Shown in pieces: positions 31,887 through 41,458 of a stretch of DNA of 64,000 nt (positions are counted from its first letter, which is position 1; each line of letters opens with the position of its first letter). The translations under genes and the position numbers were made by a program. The DNA comes from Paracoccus lutimaris (GTDB lineage Bacteria > Pseudomonadota > Alphaproteobacteria > Rhodobacterales > Rhodobacteraceae). The notes beneath the pieces were generated by a model that saw only the letters and a program-made list of their open reading frames with translations, was not told the origin of the DNA and ran no database searches. The DNA is taken from assembly GCF_003337565.1 (NCBI RefSeq), contig NZ_QPJL01000001.1:434001-498000 (forward strand), given 5' to 3'.

Positions 31887-31909
31887 GGCGGGGGCAAGAA
31901 GCCCCCGCC
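31887..31909 (+). terminator. Intercistronic hairpin between choX and choW
   Basis: GGCGGGGGC, loop AAGAA, GCCCCCGCC: a perfect 9-bp stem six bases after the choX stop, followed by CTCATT without a T run. Such hairpins after binding-protein genes commonly protect the upstream message or partly terminate, giving more receptor than permease. That role is an inference. Confidence 0.65.
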
Positions 31910-31986
31910 CTCATTCGCTGGCCAGAGCGGCCGCGACCCGCGCCAACTGACGCCCATCGGAACGACAGGCAGAAAGACAATGACGC

Positions 31987-32838
31987 ATGGACCAACTGAC
32001 TGAGCTTTTGACCGGGACCAAGATCCCGGTCGGCAAGACCGCAAAAGCCCTGTTCGACTGGCTGAACCTGCACGCAGCCGCCTTTTTCAACTTCATCTCG
32101 GGGCTTCTGGACGGGCTGATCGGCGCCATCCTGAAGGTTCTGGAATTCCCGCATCCGCTGGTGTTTACCGCGCTGGCCGTGGCGCTAACCTGGGCCCTGC
32201 AGCGCAGCTGGCAGACCTGCCTGCTGGTGGCGTTGGGGTTCCTGTTCATCCTCAATCAGGGCTATTGGGAAGAAACCATGCAATCGCTGACGCTGGTCCT
32301 GTCGGCCTGCGTGGTCTGCATGGTGATCGGCGTGCCCATCGGCATCGCCGCCGCCCACCGGCCCCGGCTTTACGCCTGGATGCGGCCGGTTCTGGACCTG
32401 ATGCAGACCCTGCCCACCTTTGTCTATCTGATCCCGGCCATCGTGTTTTTCGGCATCGGCATGGTGCCGGGGCTGATCGCGACGGTGATCTTTGTGCTGC
32501 CGGCGCCGATCCGGCTGACGCATCTGGGGATCAGCTCGACCCCGACCGCGCTGGTCGAGGCCGCCACCGCCTTTGGCGCCACGCCCCGCCAACTTCTGTG
32601 GAAGGTCGAGTTGCCAAGCGCGCTGCCGCAGATCATGGCCGGGCTGAACCAGACCATCATGCTGTCCTTGTCCATGGTCGTCATCGCGGCGCTGGTCGGG
32701 GCCTCGGGGCTGGGCGTGCCGGTGGTGCGGGCCCTGAACAGCGTCAACACCGCGCTGGGTTTCGAAAGCGGTATCATCATCGTCGTGGTCGCCATCATGC
32801 TGGACCGGATGCTGCGCGTAAGGGGTCGCAATGACTGA
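31987..32838 (+). CDS. choW: ChoW, choline ABC transporter permease
   Basis: Inner-membrane permease of the choline importer, 283 residues with about six helices. The OpuA/ProW-type sequence 'QTLPTFVYLIPAIVFFGIGM' and the EAA loop 'VEAATAFGATPRQLLWKVEL' are clear. It ends overlapping choV by eight bases. Specificity for choline comes from the ChoX gene and the bet context. Confidence 0.95.
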   Translation: MDQLTELLTGTKIPVGKTAKALFDWLNLHAAAFFNFISGLLDGLIGAILKVLEFPHPLVFTALAVALTWALQRSWQTCLLVALGFLFILNQGYWEETMQSLTLVLSACVVCMVIGVPIGIAAAHRPRLYAWMRPVLDLMQTLPTFVYLIPAIVFFGIGMVPGLIATVIFVLPAPIRLTHLGISSTPTALVEAATAFGATPRQLLWKVELPSALPQIMAGLNQTIMLSLSMVVIAALVGASGLGVPVVRALNSVNTALGFESGIIIVVVAIMLDRMLRVRGRND

Positions 32839-33886
32839 GCGGAACGCCGTCGAATTCGACAATGTCAACATCGTCTTTGGCGAGGACCCCCATGCCGCCC
32901 TGCCGCTGATGGATCAGGGTCTGGCGCGCGGCCCGATCAAGGCGGAAACCGGGCAGGTGCTGGGCGTCCACAACTGTTCGCTTTCCGTGCGCGAGGGCGA
33001 GATTCTGGTTCTGATGGGGCTTTCCGGCTCGGGCAAGTCCACGCTTTTGCGCGCCGTAAACGGCCTCAACGCGGTCTGCCGGGGCGAGGTCAGGATCTGG
33101 GACGGCAATGGCATGGTCTCGGTCACCAATGCATCCAGCACCGAGTTGCGCCGCATCCGGCGCGAACGCATCGCCATGGTCTTCCAGCAATTCGGCCTGC
33201 TGCCCTGGCGCTCGGTGCGCGAGAATGTCGGGTTGGGGCTGGAACTGGCCAATGTCCCCCCGGCCGAGCGCCGCAGCCGCGTCGATGCGCAACTGGCGAC
33301 GGTCGGGCTGACCGACTGGGCGGATCGCAAGGTCGGCGACCTGTCGGGCGGCATGCAGCAGCGCGTGGGTCTGGCGCGCGCCTTTGCGACCGAGGCGCCG
33401 GTCTTGCTGATGGACGAGCCCTTCTCGGCCCTTGACCCGCTGATCCGCACCCGCCTGCAGGACGAATTGCTTGAGCTGCAAAAGCAGGCGCAGCGCACCA
33501 TCGTCTTTGTCAGCCACGATCTGGACGAGGCGTTCCGCATCGGCAACCGCATCGCCCTGATGGAGGGCGGCCGCATCGTGCAGGTCGGCACCGCGCGCCA
33601 GATCATCGCCAACCCGGTCAATGCCTATGTCGAGGATTTCGTGGCCCATATGAACCCGCTGGCGGTGCTGACCGCCGAGGATGTGGCCGAACCGGCGGCC
33701 GCCGGGGACATCCCCGCCGATCATGCCCTTGTCGACCGCGAAACCCCGGTGCGCGAGCTGATCCGGCTGATGACCGAAACCGGCGCCGAGGCGCTGGCCC
33801 TGCAGGGCGGTGGCCGGGTGACGCGGCTAAGCCTGATGACGCGGCTGGTCAGCACGCCCGCTGGCGGTGGCGCGAGCGAGCATTAG
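32831..33886 (+). CDS. choV: ChoV, choline ABC transporter ATPase
   Basis: ATP-binding subunit, 351 residues. Walker A GLSGSGKST (about 63-71), Q-loop 'VFQQFGLLPW', signature LSGGMQQRVGLARA and Walker B LLMDEPFSALDP are intact. The last 70 residues form a short regulatory tail, as in the ProV/OpuAA group. The start overlaps choW by eight bases. The operon ends in a hairpin at 33897. Confidence 0.95.
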   Translation: MTERNAVEFDNVNIVFGEDPHAALPLMDQGLARGPIKAETGQVLGVHNCSLSVREGEILVLMGLSGSGKSTLLRAVNGLNAVCRGEVRIWDGNGMVSVTNASSTELRRIRRERIAMVFQQFGLLPWRSVRENVGLGLELANVPPAERRSRVDAQLATVGLTDWADRKVGDLSGGMQQRVGLARAFATEAPVLLMDEPFSALDPLIRTRLQDELLELQKQAQRTIVFVSHDLDEAFRIGNRIALMEGGRIVQVGTARQIIANPVNAYVEDFVAHMNPLAVLTAEDVAEPAAAGDIPADHALVDRETPVRELIRLMTETGAEALALQGGGRVTRLSLMTRLVSTPAGGGASEH

Positions 33887-33896
33887 GGACAACGCG

Positions 33897-33921
33897 GGCC
33901 TGCGGATATGCGCCGCAGGCC
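33897..33921 (+). terminator. Hairpin at the end of choXWV
   Basis: GGCCTGCGG (33897-33905), loop ATATGCG, CCGCAGGCC (33913-33921): perfect 9-bp stem, 11 bases after the choV stop, followed by GCGCATTTGCC. Terminator-like but with a poor T tract. Confidence 0.6.
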
Positions 33922-34061
33922 GCGCATTTGCCATGTCACGGCGCGGGGTCCTCGCCCGGACATCCGCCGGATGGGCAATCGTCGCCCCTTGATCGGCCTA
34001 TTTCAGACGCTGGCGGGCGCGGATCGCCTTTGGTGCCGACAACCGCCCCTCCGGGGATGGG

Positions 34062-34967
34062 TTATCCCCAAAGCCCCTCGAATTCGCGCCATTCGCCCTT
34101 GCTCATGCCGCTGTTTTCCTCGGTGACGGTTTCGCCGGCCAGACGGCGTTTCAGAACCTCGACGCCTTTGCCCGAGAGCTGCACCCCGCCCAGACGGTAA
34201 TCCTCGAAGGCGGCATAGGCGAAGGGCACCCAGTCGCGCACGATGTCGCACATCGCATTGGCATAGGCGCGGATCTCGTATTGGGCGTGGCTGTCGGCGC
34301 GCAGGCGCAGGAAATGGAACAGGTTGTGCAGGTCCACCTTCCAGTACCATTGCGTATAGACATTCGCCGGCAGGTTCATCCGCGCCAGCTCGCGCGCAAG
34401 GCCCTTCTGGCCGTCCTGGCTCAGCATCGATTCGTAATGGTCATAGCTGCGCATCGCGTCCTCGCGCAGCAGGTCAAGGACACGCGCGGCTTCCTCTCCC
34501 TCCAGCAGCTCGCCGCGGCCCTGACGGTTGACGGCCGATTGCGCCGAAAGATGCTCGGGCGCGGGGATGTAGAATTCGCGGTCAAGGATCGAATAGCGCG
34601 CCGAATATTCGTTCACATTCGCGGTGCGGTGGCGGATCCATTGCCGGGCGACAAAGACCGGCAGCTTGACGTGGAATTTCACCTCGCACATCTCGAACGG
34701 GGTCGAGTGCCAATGCCGCATGAGATAGCGGATCAGCCCCTCGTCGGTACTGACCGATTTCGTGCCGCGCCCATAGCTGACCCGGGCGGCCTGAGTGATC
34801 GCGGCATCATCGCCCATATAGTCGACGACGCGGATCAGCCCGTGATCCAGCACCGGATGCGCCAGATACAGGTGTTTTTCCATCCCCTCGGACACGGCGC
34901 GCAGGGTGGGGCGCGGATTGGCGCGCTGCTCGTCGATTTCGGCCTGTTGTTCGGGGGTAAGCGGCAT
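34062..34967 (-). CDS. thyX: ThyX, flavin-dependent thymidylate synthase
   Basis: Methylates dUMP to dTMP using methylene-tetrahydrofolate, FAD and NADPH. The 301-residue protein carries the ThyX motif as [15 protein letters not shown] (around residues 103-117); the usual RHRxxSxNExS form has Ser where this has Asn, a variant I believe is normal in alphaproteobacteria. The start [15 protein letters not shown] (34967) has AAGGA upstream and matches the family start better than the ATG 18 codons earlier. Divergent from gloA. Confidence 0.96.
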   Translation of the reverse strand: MPLTPEQQAEIDEQRANPRPTLRAVSEGMEKHLYLAHPVLDHGLIRVVDYMGDDAAITQAARVSYGRGTKSVSTDEGLIRYLMRHWHSTPFEMCEVKFHVKLPVFVARQWIRHRTANVNEYSARYSILDREFYIPAPEHLSAQSAVNRQGRGELLEGEEAARVLDLLREDAMRSYDHYESMLSQDGQKGLARELARMNLPANVYTQWYWKVDLHNLFHFLRLRADSHAQYEIRAYANAMCDIVRDWVPFAYAAFEDYRLGGVQLSGKGVEVLKRRLAGETVTEENSGMSKGEWREFEGLWG

Positions 34968-35120
34968 GGCGGAATCCTTGGCTTGTATGGGCATATCTTG
35001 TGGCACTTGTGCGCGCGCCAATCAACCGGCTGTATCGTCGCGGGCGGCCGGCGCTGCACCGGTTGCGGGGGCGGCCAAGGGATGCCAAGCTGCACCCAGA
35101 CCATTGCAAGGGGAACAGGA

Positions 35121-35549
35121 ATGACGATCCGCTATCTGCACACCATGGTCCGCGTGCTGGATCTTGAAAAGAGCATGGAGTTCTATCGCCTTCTGGGGCT
35201 TGAGGAAATCCGCCGCATGGACAGCGAACAGGGCCGCTTCACGCTGGTCTTCATGGCGCCGCCCGGCCAGCCGGAATGCCCGGTCGAGCTGACCTACAAC
35301 TGGGACGGAGATGCGGGCCTGCCCTCGGACAGCCGGCATTTCGGCCATCTCGCCTATCGGGTCGCCAATATCTATGAGACCTGCCAGAAGCTGATGGATG
35401 CGGGCGTGACCATCAACCGGCCGCCGCGCGACGGGCACATGGCCTTTGTGCGCAGCCCCGACAATGTCTCGATCGAGATCCTGCAAGAGGGCGCGCATCT
35501 GCCCCCGCAAGAGCCCTGGGCCGGCATGGCGAATACCGGCCATTGGTAA
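35121..35549 (+). CDS. gloA: GloA, lactoylglutathione lyase (glyoxalase I)
   Basis: Detoxifies methylglyoxal as its glutathione hemithioacetal. The 142-residue VOC-fold protein has the four metal ligands in order: His in 'IRYLHTMVRV', Glu in 'CPVELTYNW', His in 'HFGHLAYRV' and Glu in 'VSIEILQEG'. RBS AAGGGGAACAGGA. The length is that of the Ni2+-type bacterial enzymes. Single gene. Confidence 0.95.
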   Translation: MTIRYLHTMVRVLDLEKSMEFYRLLGLEEIRRMDSEQGRFTLVFMAPPGQPECPVELTYNWDGDAGLPSDSRHFGHLAYRVANIYETCQKLMDAGVTINRPPRDGHMAFVRSPDNVSIEILQEGAHLPPQEPWAGMANTGHW

Positions 35550-35690
35550 TACCGCCGCCCCCCTGCCCGGCACACGATGGACAAGGTGGCGCGGTCCGGC
35601 AGATAGCCCCGGGCCGGCCGGTTTCGACCGCTGACCGGGCAAGGACATGATCGGGCCGCCCGACCGGCGGGTCCGATGCCCTGCCCGATC

Positions 35691-38033
35691 TCAGTTCTGG
35701 CTGATCGTGCTGCCCTTGATGGTGACATCGCTTGAGGCGTTGATGCCGATCTTGCCAGAACCCTTGATCGACAGGTCCTTGCCCTCGATCACGATGGTCC
35801 CGTCCTTTTTCAGCTGCAGTTTCGCCTTGCCGCAGGTCAGCGTGATGCTGTCGCCGGCCTTGATCACGATGTTCTTGCCGGCATCCGAGCTGATATTCTC
35901 GCCGATGGTCTCGGTCTTGGACTTGCCGACCTGCAGCGACTGGTCGCCGTCGATCTCGGTCGACTGATTGCCGCCGATGCTCCAGCTGTCATCGCTGCCA
36001 ATCGCATGGACCTGCGCGGCGCCGACGCTTACCGCCCGTCCCGCGCCGACGGTAAGCGCCTGTGCCGCGCCGATGGTGCGGGTTTCGGCGGCGCCGACCG
36101 TGTCGGTGCGCGCCAAGCCGACGCTGATGGTCTGGTTCGCGCCGACGGTCTGGCTGTGGTTCGCGCCGATCGTCTCGGTCGAGTTCGACCCGACCGAGAT
36201 CGTCTCGTTAATGCCTACGGTCAGCGAGCGGTCCTTGCCGACGGTCTCGGTATCGTTGTCACCGATATTGACGGTGCGGTCCACGCTGACGCTGGTCGAC
36301 TTGTTGTTGCCGACCGACTCGGTCCGGTCATGGCCGATCGATTGCGTCGCGTCATGGCCCACATCCTCGAACCAGTCATTGCCGATCTGGCGCGATTCGT
36401 TGTTCTTGACCAGCTCGTTATGGTCCTTCTCGGCCTGGAAATAGACCTCTTCGCTGCCCTTCTTGTCCTCGAAACGCAGCTCGTTCCAGCCGCCGCCGCC
36501 CGGCGACGAGTTCGATTTCCAGCCCGATTGGGTGGCGTTGCCCGGCAGCTCGTAGGGTGGCATCTGCTCGGCATTATAGACCCGGCCGGTGATGATCGGC
36601 TGGTCGGGATCGCCCTCGAGAAAGTCGACGATGACCTCCTGACCGATCCGCGGCACGTGGATGAAGCCCCAGCCGGAACCCGCCCAGGCGCTGCTGACGC
36701 GGACAAAGCAGGTTGAGTGTTCGTTGGACCGGCCGAGCCGGTCCCAGTGGAACTGGACCTTCACCCGGCTGTACTTGTCGGTGTAGATCTCTTCGCCCGC
36801 CGGCCCGACCACCACCGCCGTCTGCGGCCCCTTCATCGACGGCCGGGGCGTCACCCGCGGCGGCCGGTAGGTGATGGACCGGGGCAGCAGCGTGTAGAGG
36901 GCGGCGAAACCCGCGCTTTCGGCCTCGCGCGTGAAGCCCTCGTGCAGGGACTGGCCCGGACGTTGCGCGGCGCCTTTCTCGGCCCGCGGGCTGCGATAGC
37001 CTTCACCGCGGATGTCGTAGGCCGCCCGCTCGATCACATAGGTGATGTTCTCCTGCTGTCGGGGAAACTCGATCAGGTCGAAGATATTGCCCGCCGCCGG
37101 CGCCGAGGCCGTCGACAGGGCCGTGATGACATGGGCATGGACCTGGTCTTCCTGATTGCGGATATCGGCCAGGTCGCCGCCACGGCCATGTTCGACATAC
37201 CGGCCCGGATAGCTGTAGCGCGCGCCGTCTGCCCCGGCGTGGTCGCCGGGATTGTCGGTCTTGGTCAGCAGGTCGGCCGAGGGTTTTTCGAAATCGTAAT
37301 CGGTCAGACTGTGGCTGCCCGGGACGATCCCGTCCACGCGGCTGAACCGCGAGATCACCCCGCCGCCGCCATAGCGGTCGGCCGCCTTTTCGCGAAAAGC
37401 CAGTTTCTCGCCGCCATCGGCAGCTTGCAGCAGCTCCAGGTCGTCGCAGAGCACCAGCGTGTGCTTGCCGTCGGTGAAACGGAAGAAATAGAAGATGCCC
37501 TCGTGCTCCAGCAGTCGCTGGACGAAATCGAGATCGCTCTCGCCATACTGGACGCAGTAGCTGCGCGGCGCTGGCGTGCCGCGCAGGTCCCATTCGTAGT
37601 CAGAGCAACCGTGCTGGTCCAGCACCTCGCTGACGATGTCCTTGACCGATTTCTCCTGGAAGATCCGGTTGTCGGTGGTCTTGCTCAGCAGCCACATCCG
37701 CGGCCGCACGACCAGGCGGTAAAGCCAGTGCCCCTCCTCGTCGGTGCCGGCAAAGTGGAAGCGGTCGACGATGCCGTGGAAATACCGCTTGCAGTCCGGT
37801 TTCTCGCGATCCGTCACCACGCATAGCCCGACCTCGGCGCCCAGCAGCGCGTCCGCCTTGACATCCGGCGTGCCGCTGATCGCGCTGATCTCATATTCGA
37901 AGCAGCGGCTGATCCCGTCGTCGCCGCGCATCCGCTGAAAGGCCAGCCCGGTGAAATCCGTCATCGGTGTCGAGGCAAGCATCTCGTCCCCCGGCAAGGG
38001 CGTCGTCAACTTGGCAAAACGATCGGTCGGCAT
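35691..38033 (-). CDS. vgrG: VgrG, type VI secretion spike protein
   Basis: Trimeric puncturing tip of the T6SS tube. In 780 residues: gp27-like hub (about 1-370), gp5-type OB fold ('QFHWDRLGRSNEHSTCFVRV', 'GWGFIHVPRIGQEVIVDFLE'), then a long beta-helix of short repeats of the type xVGxNxTxxI (about 560-700), ending 'SSDVTIKGSTISQN'. There is no extra C-terminal effector domain. Start at MPTDRFAKLT (38033). Last gene of the minus-strand T6SS run, 92 bases after the TssL/TssM-like gene. hcp and PAAR are not in the window. Confidence 0.95.
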   Translation of the reverse strand: MPTDRFAKLTTPLPGDEMLASTPMTDFTGLAFQRMRGDDGISRCFEYEISAISGTPDVKADALLGAEVGLCVVTDREKPDCKRYFHGIVDRFHFAGTDEEGHWLYRLVVRPRMWLLSKTTDNRIFQEKSVKDIVSEVLDQHGCSDYEWDLRGTPAPRSYCVQYGESDLDFVQRLLEHEGIFYFFRFTDGKHTLVLCDDLELLQAADGGEKLAFREKAADRYGGGGVISRFSRVDGIVPGSHSLTDYDFEKPSADLLTKTDNPGDHAGADGARYSYPGRYVEHGRGGDLADIRNQEDQVHAHVITALSTASAPAAGNIFDLIEFPRQQENITYVIERAAYDIRGEGYRSPRAEKGAAQRPGQSLHEGFTREAESAGFAALYTLLPRSITYRPPRVTPRPSMKGPQTAVVVGPAGEEIYTDKYSRVKVQFHWDRLGRSNEHSTCFVRVSSAWAGSGWGFIHVPRIGQEVIVDFLEGDPDQPIITGRVYNAEQMPPYELPGNATQSGWKSNSSPGGGGWNELRFEDKKGSEEVYFQAEKDHNELVKNNESRQIGNDWFEDVGHDATQSIGHDRTESVGNNKSTSVSVDRTVNIGDNDTETVGKDRSLTVGINETISVGSNSTETIGANHSQTVGANQTISVGLARTDTVGAAETRTIGAAQALTVGAGRAVSVGAAQVHAIGSDDSWSIGGNQSTEIDGDQSLQVGKSKTETIGENISSDAGKNIVIKAGDSITLTCGKAKLQLKKDGTIVIEGKDLSIKGSGKIGINASSDVTIKGSTISQN

Positions 38034-38125
38034 GGCTGCTCCCTTGAACAGGCGGGAAAAGGTCGGATCGCGACATGATCCCGGCCAGTATATAGGCAAA
38101 TCCCGCTGACGGGAAATGCGTTGGC

Positions 38126-40573
38126 TTACAGGTTCGGGGGGCAGTCGAACCCCCGCATCGCACCGCGCACCGAAACCGGGTTGAGGCTGTCGGCAAAACC
38201 CATCTCGAGAAACACCCGGCCGGTATTGCTGCGCAGGTCCAGCAGCACGCGGGCGCCGTCATCGCGCAGCCGCAGCCGCAGCCCGTCCATCAGATGGATG
38301 AGCCCCCAGGTCCCGGGATGGACAAGCCGCCCGGCATCCGTGCCTTCGCGAAAGCTGATCTCGACCCCGGCATCGGGCGAGGGGCCGGGCCAGCTCAACT
38401 GCGTCGTCTCGCCACCGGCTGGCAGGGGCCGGGCGACACCGCCGATCGCGAACAGGGTCTGGCCGCGCTCGGCCAGGGCGGCAAGGCTCAGCGAATGCTC
38501 GAATGTGTGGCCGGCACCGAACAGCCCTTTCGAGATCTGCGCCGCGCGTTCGAAGAATTGCGCGCTTTCGGGGCTGAGCCCCTCGAAGCGGGCCTCGGGC
38601 TTCCAGCGCCAGGGTGTCTCGGCGGTTTCAAGAAACGGCAAGGCGCTTTGCTGCATAAACACGCTGAGAAGCCCCTGCGGGCCAAACAGCGCGGCCAGTT
38701 CGGCAGCCCCCGCATCGGGGCCGTCGGCAAAGGGATAGCGGCCCTGCACGGTCTGCTGGCAAAGCGGAAACACCTGCTGCTGCCATTGCCGGGTCAGAGG
38801 GTTGCCGCCATCGGCCATGTCGGTCTGCGGGGCGGCGGATTGGGCCAGAACATCCTCGGCGATCTGCACGACGATCCGCGGCGCGCTTTTCAGCGCCACG
38901 ATGGAGCGCGCCTTGTCCTGAATGCTCATCAGCCGCTCCATGCCCCGACGCTGCTGCAGGTCGACCGCGCTCAGCGCGACATTCAGCGAGGCGAACAGGG
39001 CCGAGATCTCGGCCATGCGACCCTGTTCGACATATTGGATCATCGGGCCGAATTCGCGCGCCAGACGCAGCTGCTGTTCATGGCTACGCCGCCGGTCGCT
39101 GCCTCCGGCCTGCAGCCAGACCTCGCGCAGCAGCCGGGTCAGCGGGTTGTCGGGCTGGGCGAGCTGGCCCGAGACGACGATGGCCGTATCGCGCTGGCTG
39201 AAGGGCCGCACCCGCAGATCGGCCAGCCATTCGTTCCAGGTCGCGACCGTCTCGGCCAACAGCCGGTCCATCAGCAGGTCGGGAGAGCGGTTTTCCGGCG
39301 CCAGCGTCTGTCCGGTGACCACCGGCGCGATGGCCCGCGCCTTCTGCACCGCGACGCCGACGCCATAATCGCGGGCATAGTCCCAGCCGGCCTGCGTGAA
39401 CAGTCCCGGCAGCGGGGATTCGACCGGCAACCCCGAGCGACGCAGCAGCACCTGCGACAGGCCGGGAACCTGCGTTTCCGGTTTCCATTCCGGCAGGGCG
39501 CGCATCTGCCCGGATCGCAGCAGTTCCAGCCAGGCGCGATCAGGCTCGGCGACCTCGGCGGCGAATCCCTGCGCCTGAGCCCGCAATTCCGGGTCACGGG
39601 GCTGGATGTCGGGGCTGGGTCCGGCCAGCCGGTCGACATGCGCGGCAAGCCCGGCAATGCCCATGGCGGCGCCATTGTCCTCGAGCCAGCCGGCCAGATA
39701 GCCGGGCGCCCAGTCGTCATCGCCGGTCAGCACCGACCAGGCGCGCAGGGCGTCGTAAAGGACCAGCCCCTCGCCCTCGGTCGCCAGCACCGTTTCCAGC
39801 CCGCCGGCGATGGCGCCCGGCACATGCCGGCGCACGGCCTCGGCATAGGCGGCCTCGGCCCGGGCCTCGCTGTCATAGACCGGCAACCGGACGCTGCGCT
39901 TCAGGGGGGCATGGGCGGCGGCGGCGCTGACGCGCGCAACCGCCGCCCGCAGATCCGCCAGCCGCCGGGTCAGATCGGCGCCCTCATGCGGCCGGTCCAG
40001 CCCGATGGTCAGCGCCTCGGCATCGAAACTGGCGCTGATGCGCTGGTGAAAGCGGTATTCCAGAAAGGCCGCATATCCGGCAAGGCCCAGCACGAGCGCC
40101 AGCACGAAGCCCGCAACCTTCCAGCCCCAGCCTCCGCCGCCATGGCGGCGATGGGCGTGGCGCCCGGCCTCGGCCCGCGCGATCAGCCCGGCAAGAAAGC
40201 GATCTAGCGCGGCAAAGCTGTCGCCCTCGGCCGCGGCTTTGGCGCGAAATTCGCGGATCCGGGCAAGCGACATGTCGCGCCCGTCGAAAAGCTGCCGACG
40301 CACCAGAACCGACCATGTGCCGGGTTCGATCTGCGGCAGCGTGCGCGCCCGGTGATCCAACAGCACCGCCAGCCCGTAGCGCGCCGGCTTGATCGCCGGC
40401 TTGGGCGCGCCGCCGCGCAGCGCATCGGCCTCGAATCGGTCCAGCAGCGCCTGCGCCTCGTCGATCAGCCGGCGCGCCCCGCGCCTGGCGCGCAGATCGA
40501 GATCGTCGATCATCTGCAGCATCGGTTCGGCGGCGCGGTCAAATGGGGAAGGTTGTGCCGCGCTGCCTGCCAT
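38126..40573 (-). CDS. TssL-like/TssM-like fusion, type VI membrane complex protein
   Basis: An 815-residue inner-membrane protein. Residues about 10-140 look like a short DotU/TssL cytoplasmic domain (pattern 'PMLQMIDDLDLRARR', 'ARYGLAVLLDHRARTLPQIE', 'TWSVLVRRQLFDG'). One membrane helix follows at about 150-170. The rest matches the periplasmic part of TssM/IcmF: 'VPGLSQVLLRRSGLPVESPL' with 'GLFTQAGW', 'ALFGPQGLLSVFMQQSALPF' and 'WPGPSPDAGVEISF'. The cytoplasmic NTPase domain of TssM (Walker motifs, about 400 residues) is absent. Canonical TssM is about 1,100-1,200 residues. The gene starts 3 bases after the M15 peptidase stop. The TssM part is firm; the TssL part is an inference from pattern. 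Confidence 0.75.
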   Translation of the reverse strand: MAGSAAQPSPFDRAAEPMLQMIDDLDLRARRGARRLIDEAQALLDRFEADALRGGAPKPAIKPARYGLAVLLDHRARTLPQIEPGTWSVLVRRQLFDGRDMSLARIREFRAKAAAEGDSFAALDRFLAGLIARAEAGRHAHRRHGGGGWGWKVAGFVLALVLGLAGYAAFLEYRFHQRISASFDAEALTIGLDRPHEGADLTRRLADLRAAVARVSAAAAHAPLKRSVRLPVYDSEARAEAAYAEAVRRHVPGAIAGGLETVLATEGEGLVLYDALRAWSVLTGDDDWAPGYLAGWLEDNGAAMGIAGLAAHVDRLAGPSPDIQPRDPELRAQAQGFAAEVAEPDRAWLELLRSGQMRALPEWKPETQVPGLSQVLLRRSGLPVESPLPGLFTQAGWDYARDYGVGVAVQKARAIAPVVTGQTLAPENRSPDLLMDRLLAETVATWNEWLADLRVRPFSQRDTAIVVSGQLAQPDNPLTRLLREVWLQAGGSDRRRSHEQQLRLAREFGPMIQYVEQGRMAEISALFASLNVALSAVDLQQRRGMERLMSIQDKARSIVALKSAPRIVVQIAEDVLAQSAAPQTDMADGGNPLTRQWQQQVFPLCQQTVQGRYPFADGPDAGAAELAALFGPQGLLSVFMQQSALPFLETAETPWRWKPEARFEGLSPESAQFFERAAQISKGLFGAGHTFEHSLSLAALAERGQTLFAIGGVARPLPAGGETTQLSWPGPSPDAGVEISFREGTDAGRLVHPGTWGLIHLMDGLRLRLRDDGARVLLDLRSNTGRVFLEMGFADSLNPVSVRGAMRGFDCPPNL

Positions 40574-40576
40574 CGC

Positions 40577-41458
40577 TCAAATCTTGCCTTCGGCCTGCCA
40601 CTTGCGCAGTGTCTCGACCCCGACCTCGAAATGCATCGAGTCCTCGCGGCTGTAGGTCGCGCCCCAGAACCAGCCCTCCTCGTTGAAAAGCTCGGCCAGA
40701 AGCAGCAGCCCGAACTGCGTGCCGCCATCGGCAAAACCGTCCAGCTGGCCCTCAAGCTTCAGGTCGATCGCGGTGCCCCAGGAATGGTTCGAGACCGAAC
40801 TGCTGGAGCCGCGGATCAGCCGCGCGCAAAGCGCGCCAGCGGTTCCCAGCGCGGTGTAGATTTCCGGCTCGGTCTTTTGCAGCTTGGCCAGAATCCGTTC
40901 GACGCTATCCAGCGCCGGGCGGATCATGGTGACGGTGATCGGCCCCATCTGGCGGGTTTCCAGAAGCGATTTCAGGCGCGGTTGGGTGACCGGCTGACAA
41001 TCGGCGGAATAGCTGTCGCGCGGATGGCCCAGCAGGTCCAGCATGACCCGGTTGCCGGGCTGGGTGACGCCCTTGTTGAACCGCGCCTTGGCCAGCCGCA
41101 TTACCTCGGTCATCGCATCGACGCCGCCGTGATCCTCGACCCCGTCATCGCCGGTGACATCGGGGGCGGCAACCGTCACCTCAGAGGCGGCCGGCACCGG
41201 CATCGCCTGCGGCCGCGCGGCCTGCATCGCCATTTCCTCGGACAGCCGGTCGATCTCGACCTGGGCGTCGCGCAGATCGGTGCGCAGGGTGTCGATCTCG
41301 CCGCGCTGGCGGGCAAGCTCGGCCTCGTTGCGGTTCAGCCGCAGCTCGGCGCTGCCATCGGCGGTCTGAAGCAGGGCCCCGACCACGGCAAACGCGATCG
41401 CCGCAATCACAAGGCCGATGGCGATGATGATCGGTCCGATCAGCGCGCCCTGCCTCAT
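40577..41458 (-). CDS. Membrane-anchored M15 (VanY-type) peptidoglycan peptidase of the T6SS operon
   Basis: A 293-residue protein: N-terminal membrane anchor (about 5-30), coiled coil (about 36-78), Pro/Ala linker, then a zinc peptidase domain of family M15. Metal ligands are visible as His225 and Asp232 in SNHSWGTAID and His276 in SMHFEVG. It should cleave peptide bridges in the periplasm. In Acinetobacter the M15-type endopeptidase TagX opens peptidoglycan for T6SS assembly, a close functional model. It overlaps the phosphatase gene by four bases and precedes the TssL/TssM-like gene by 3. Confidence 0.8.
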   Translation of the reverse strand: MRQGALIGPIIIAIGLVIAAIAFAVVGALLQTADGSAELRLNRNEAELARQRGEIDTLRTDLRDAQVEIDRLSEEMAMQAARPQAMPVPAASEVTVAAPDVTGDDGVEDHGGVDAMTEVMRLAKARFNKGVTQPGNRVMLDLLGHPRDSYSADCQPVTQPRLKSLLETRQMGPITVTMIRPALDSVERILAKLQKTEPEIYTALGTAGALCARLIRGSSSSVSNHSWGTAIDLKLEGQLDGFADGGTQFGLLLLAELFNEEGWFWGATYSREDSMHFEVGVETLRKWQAEGKI

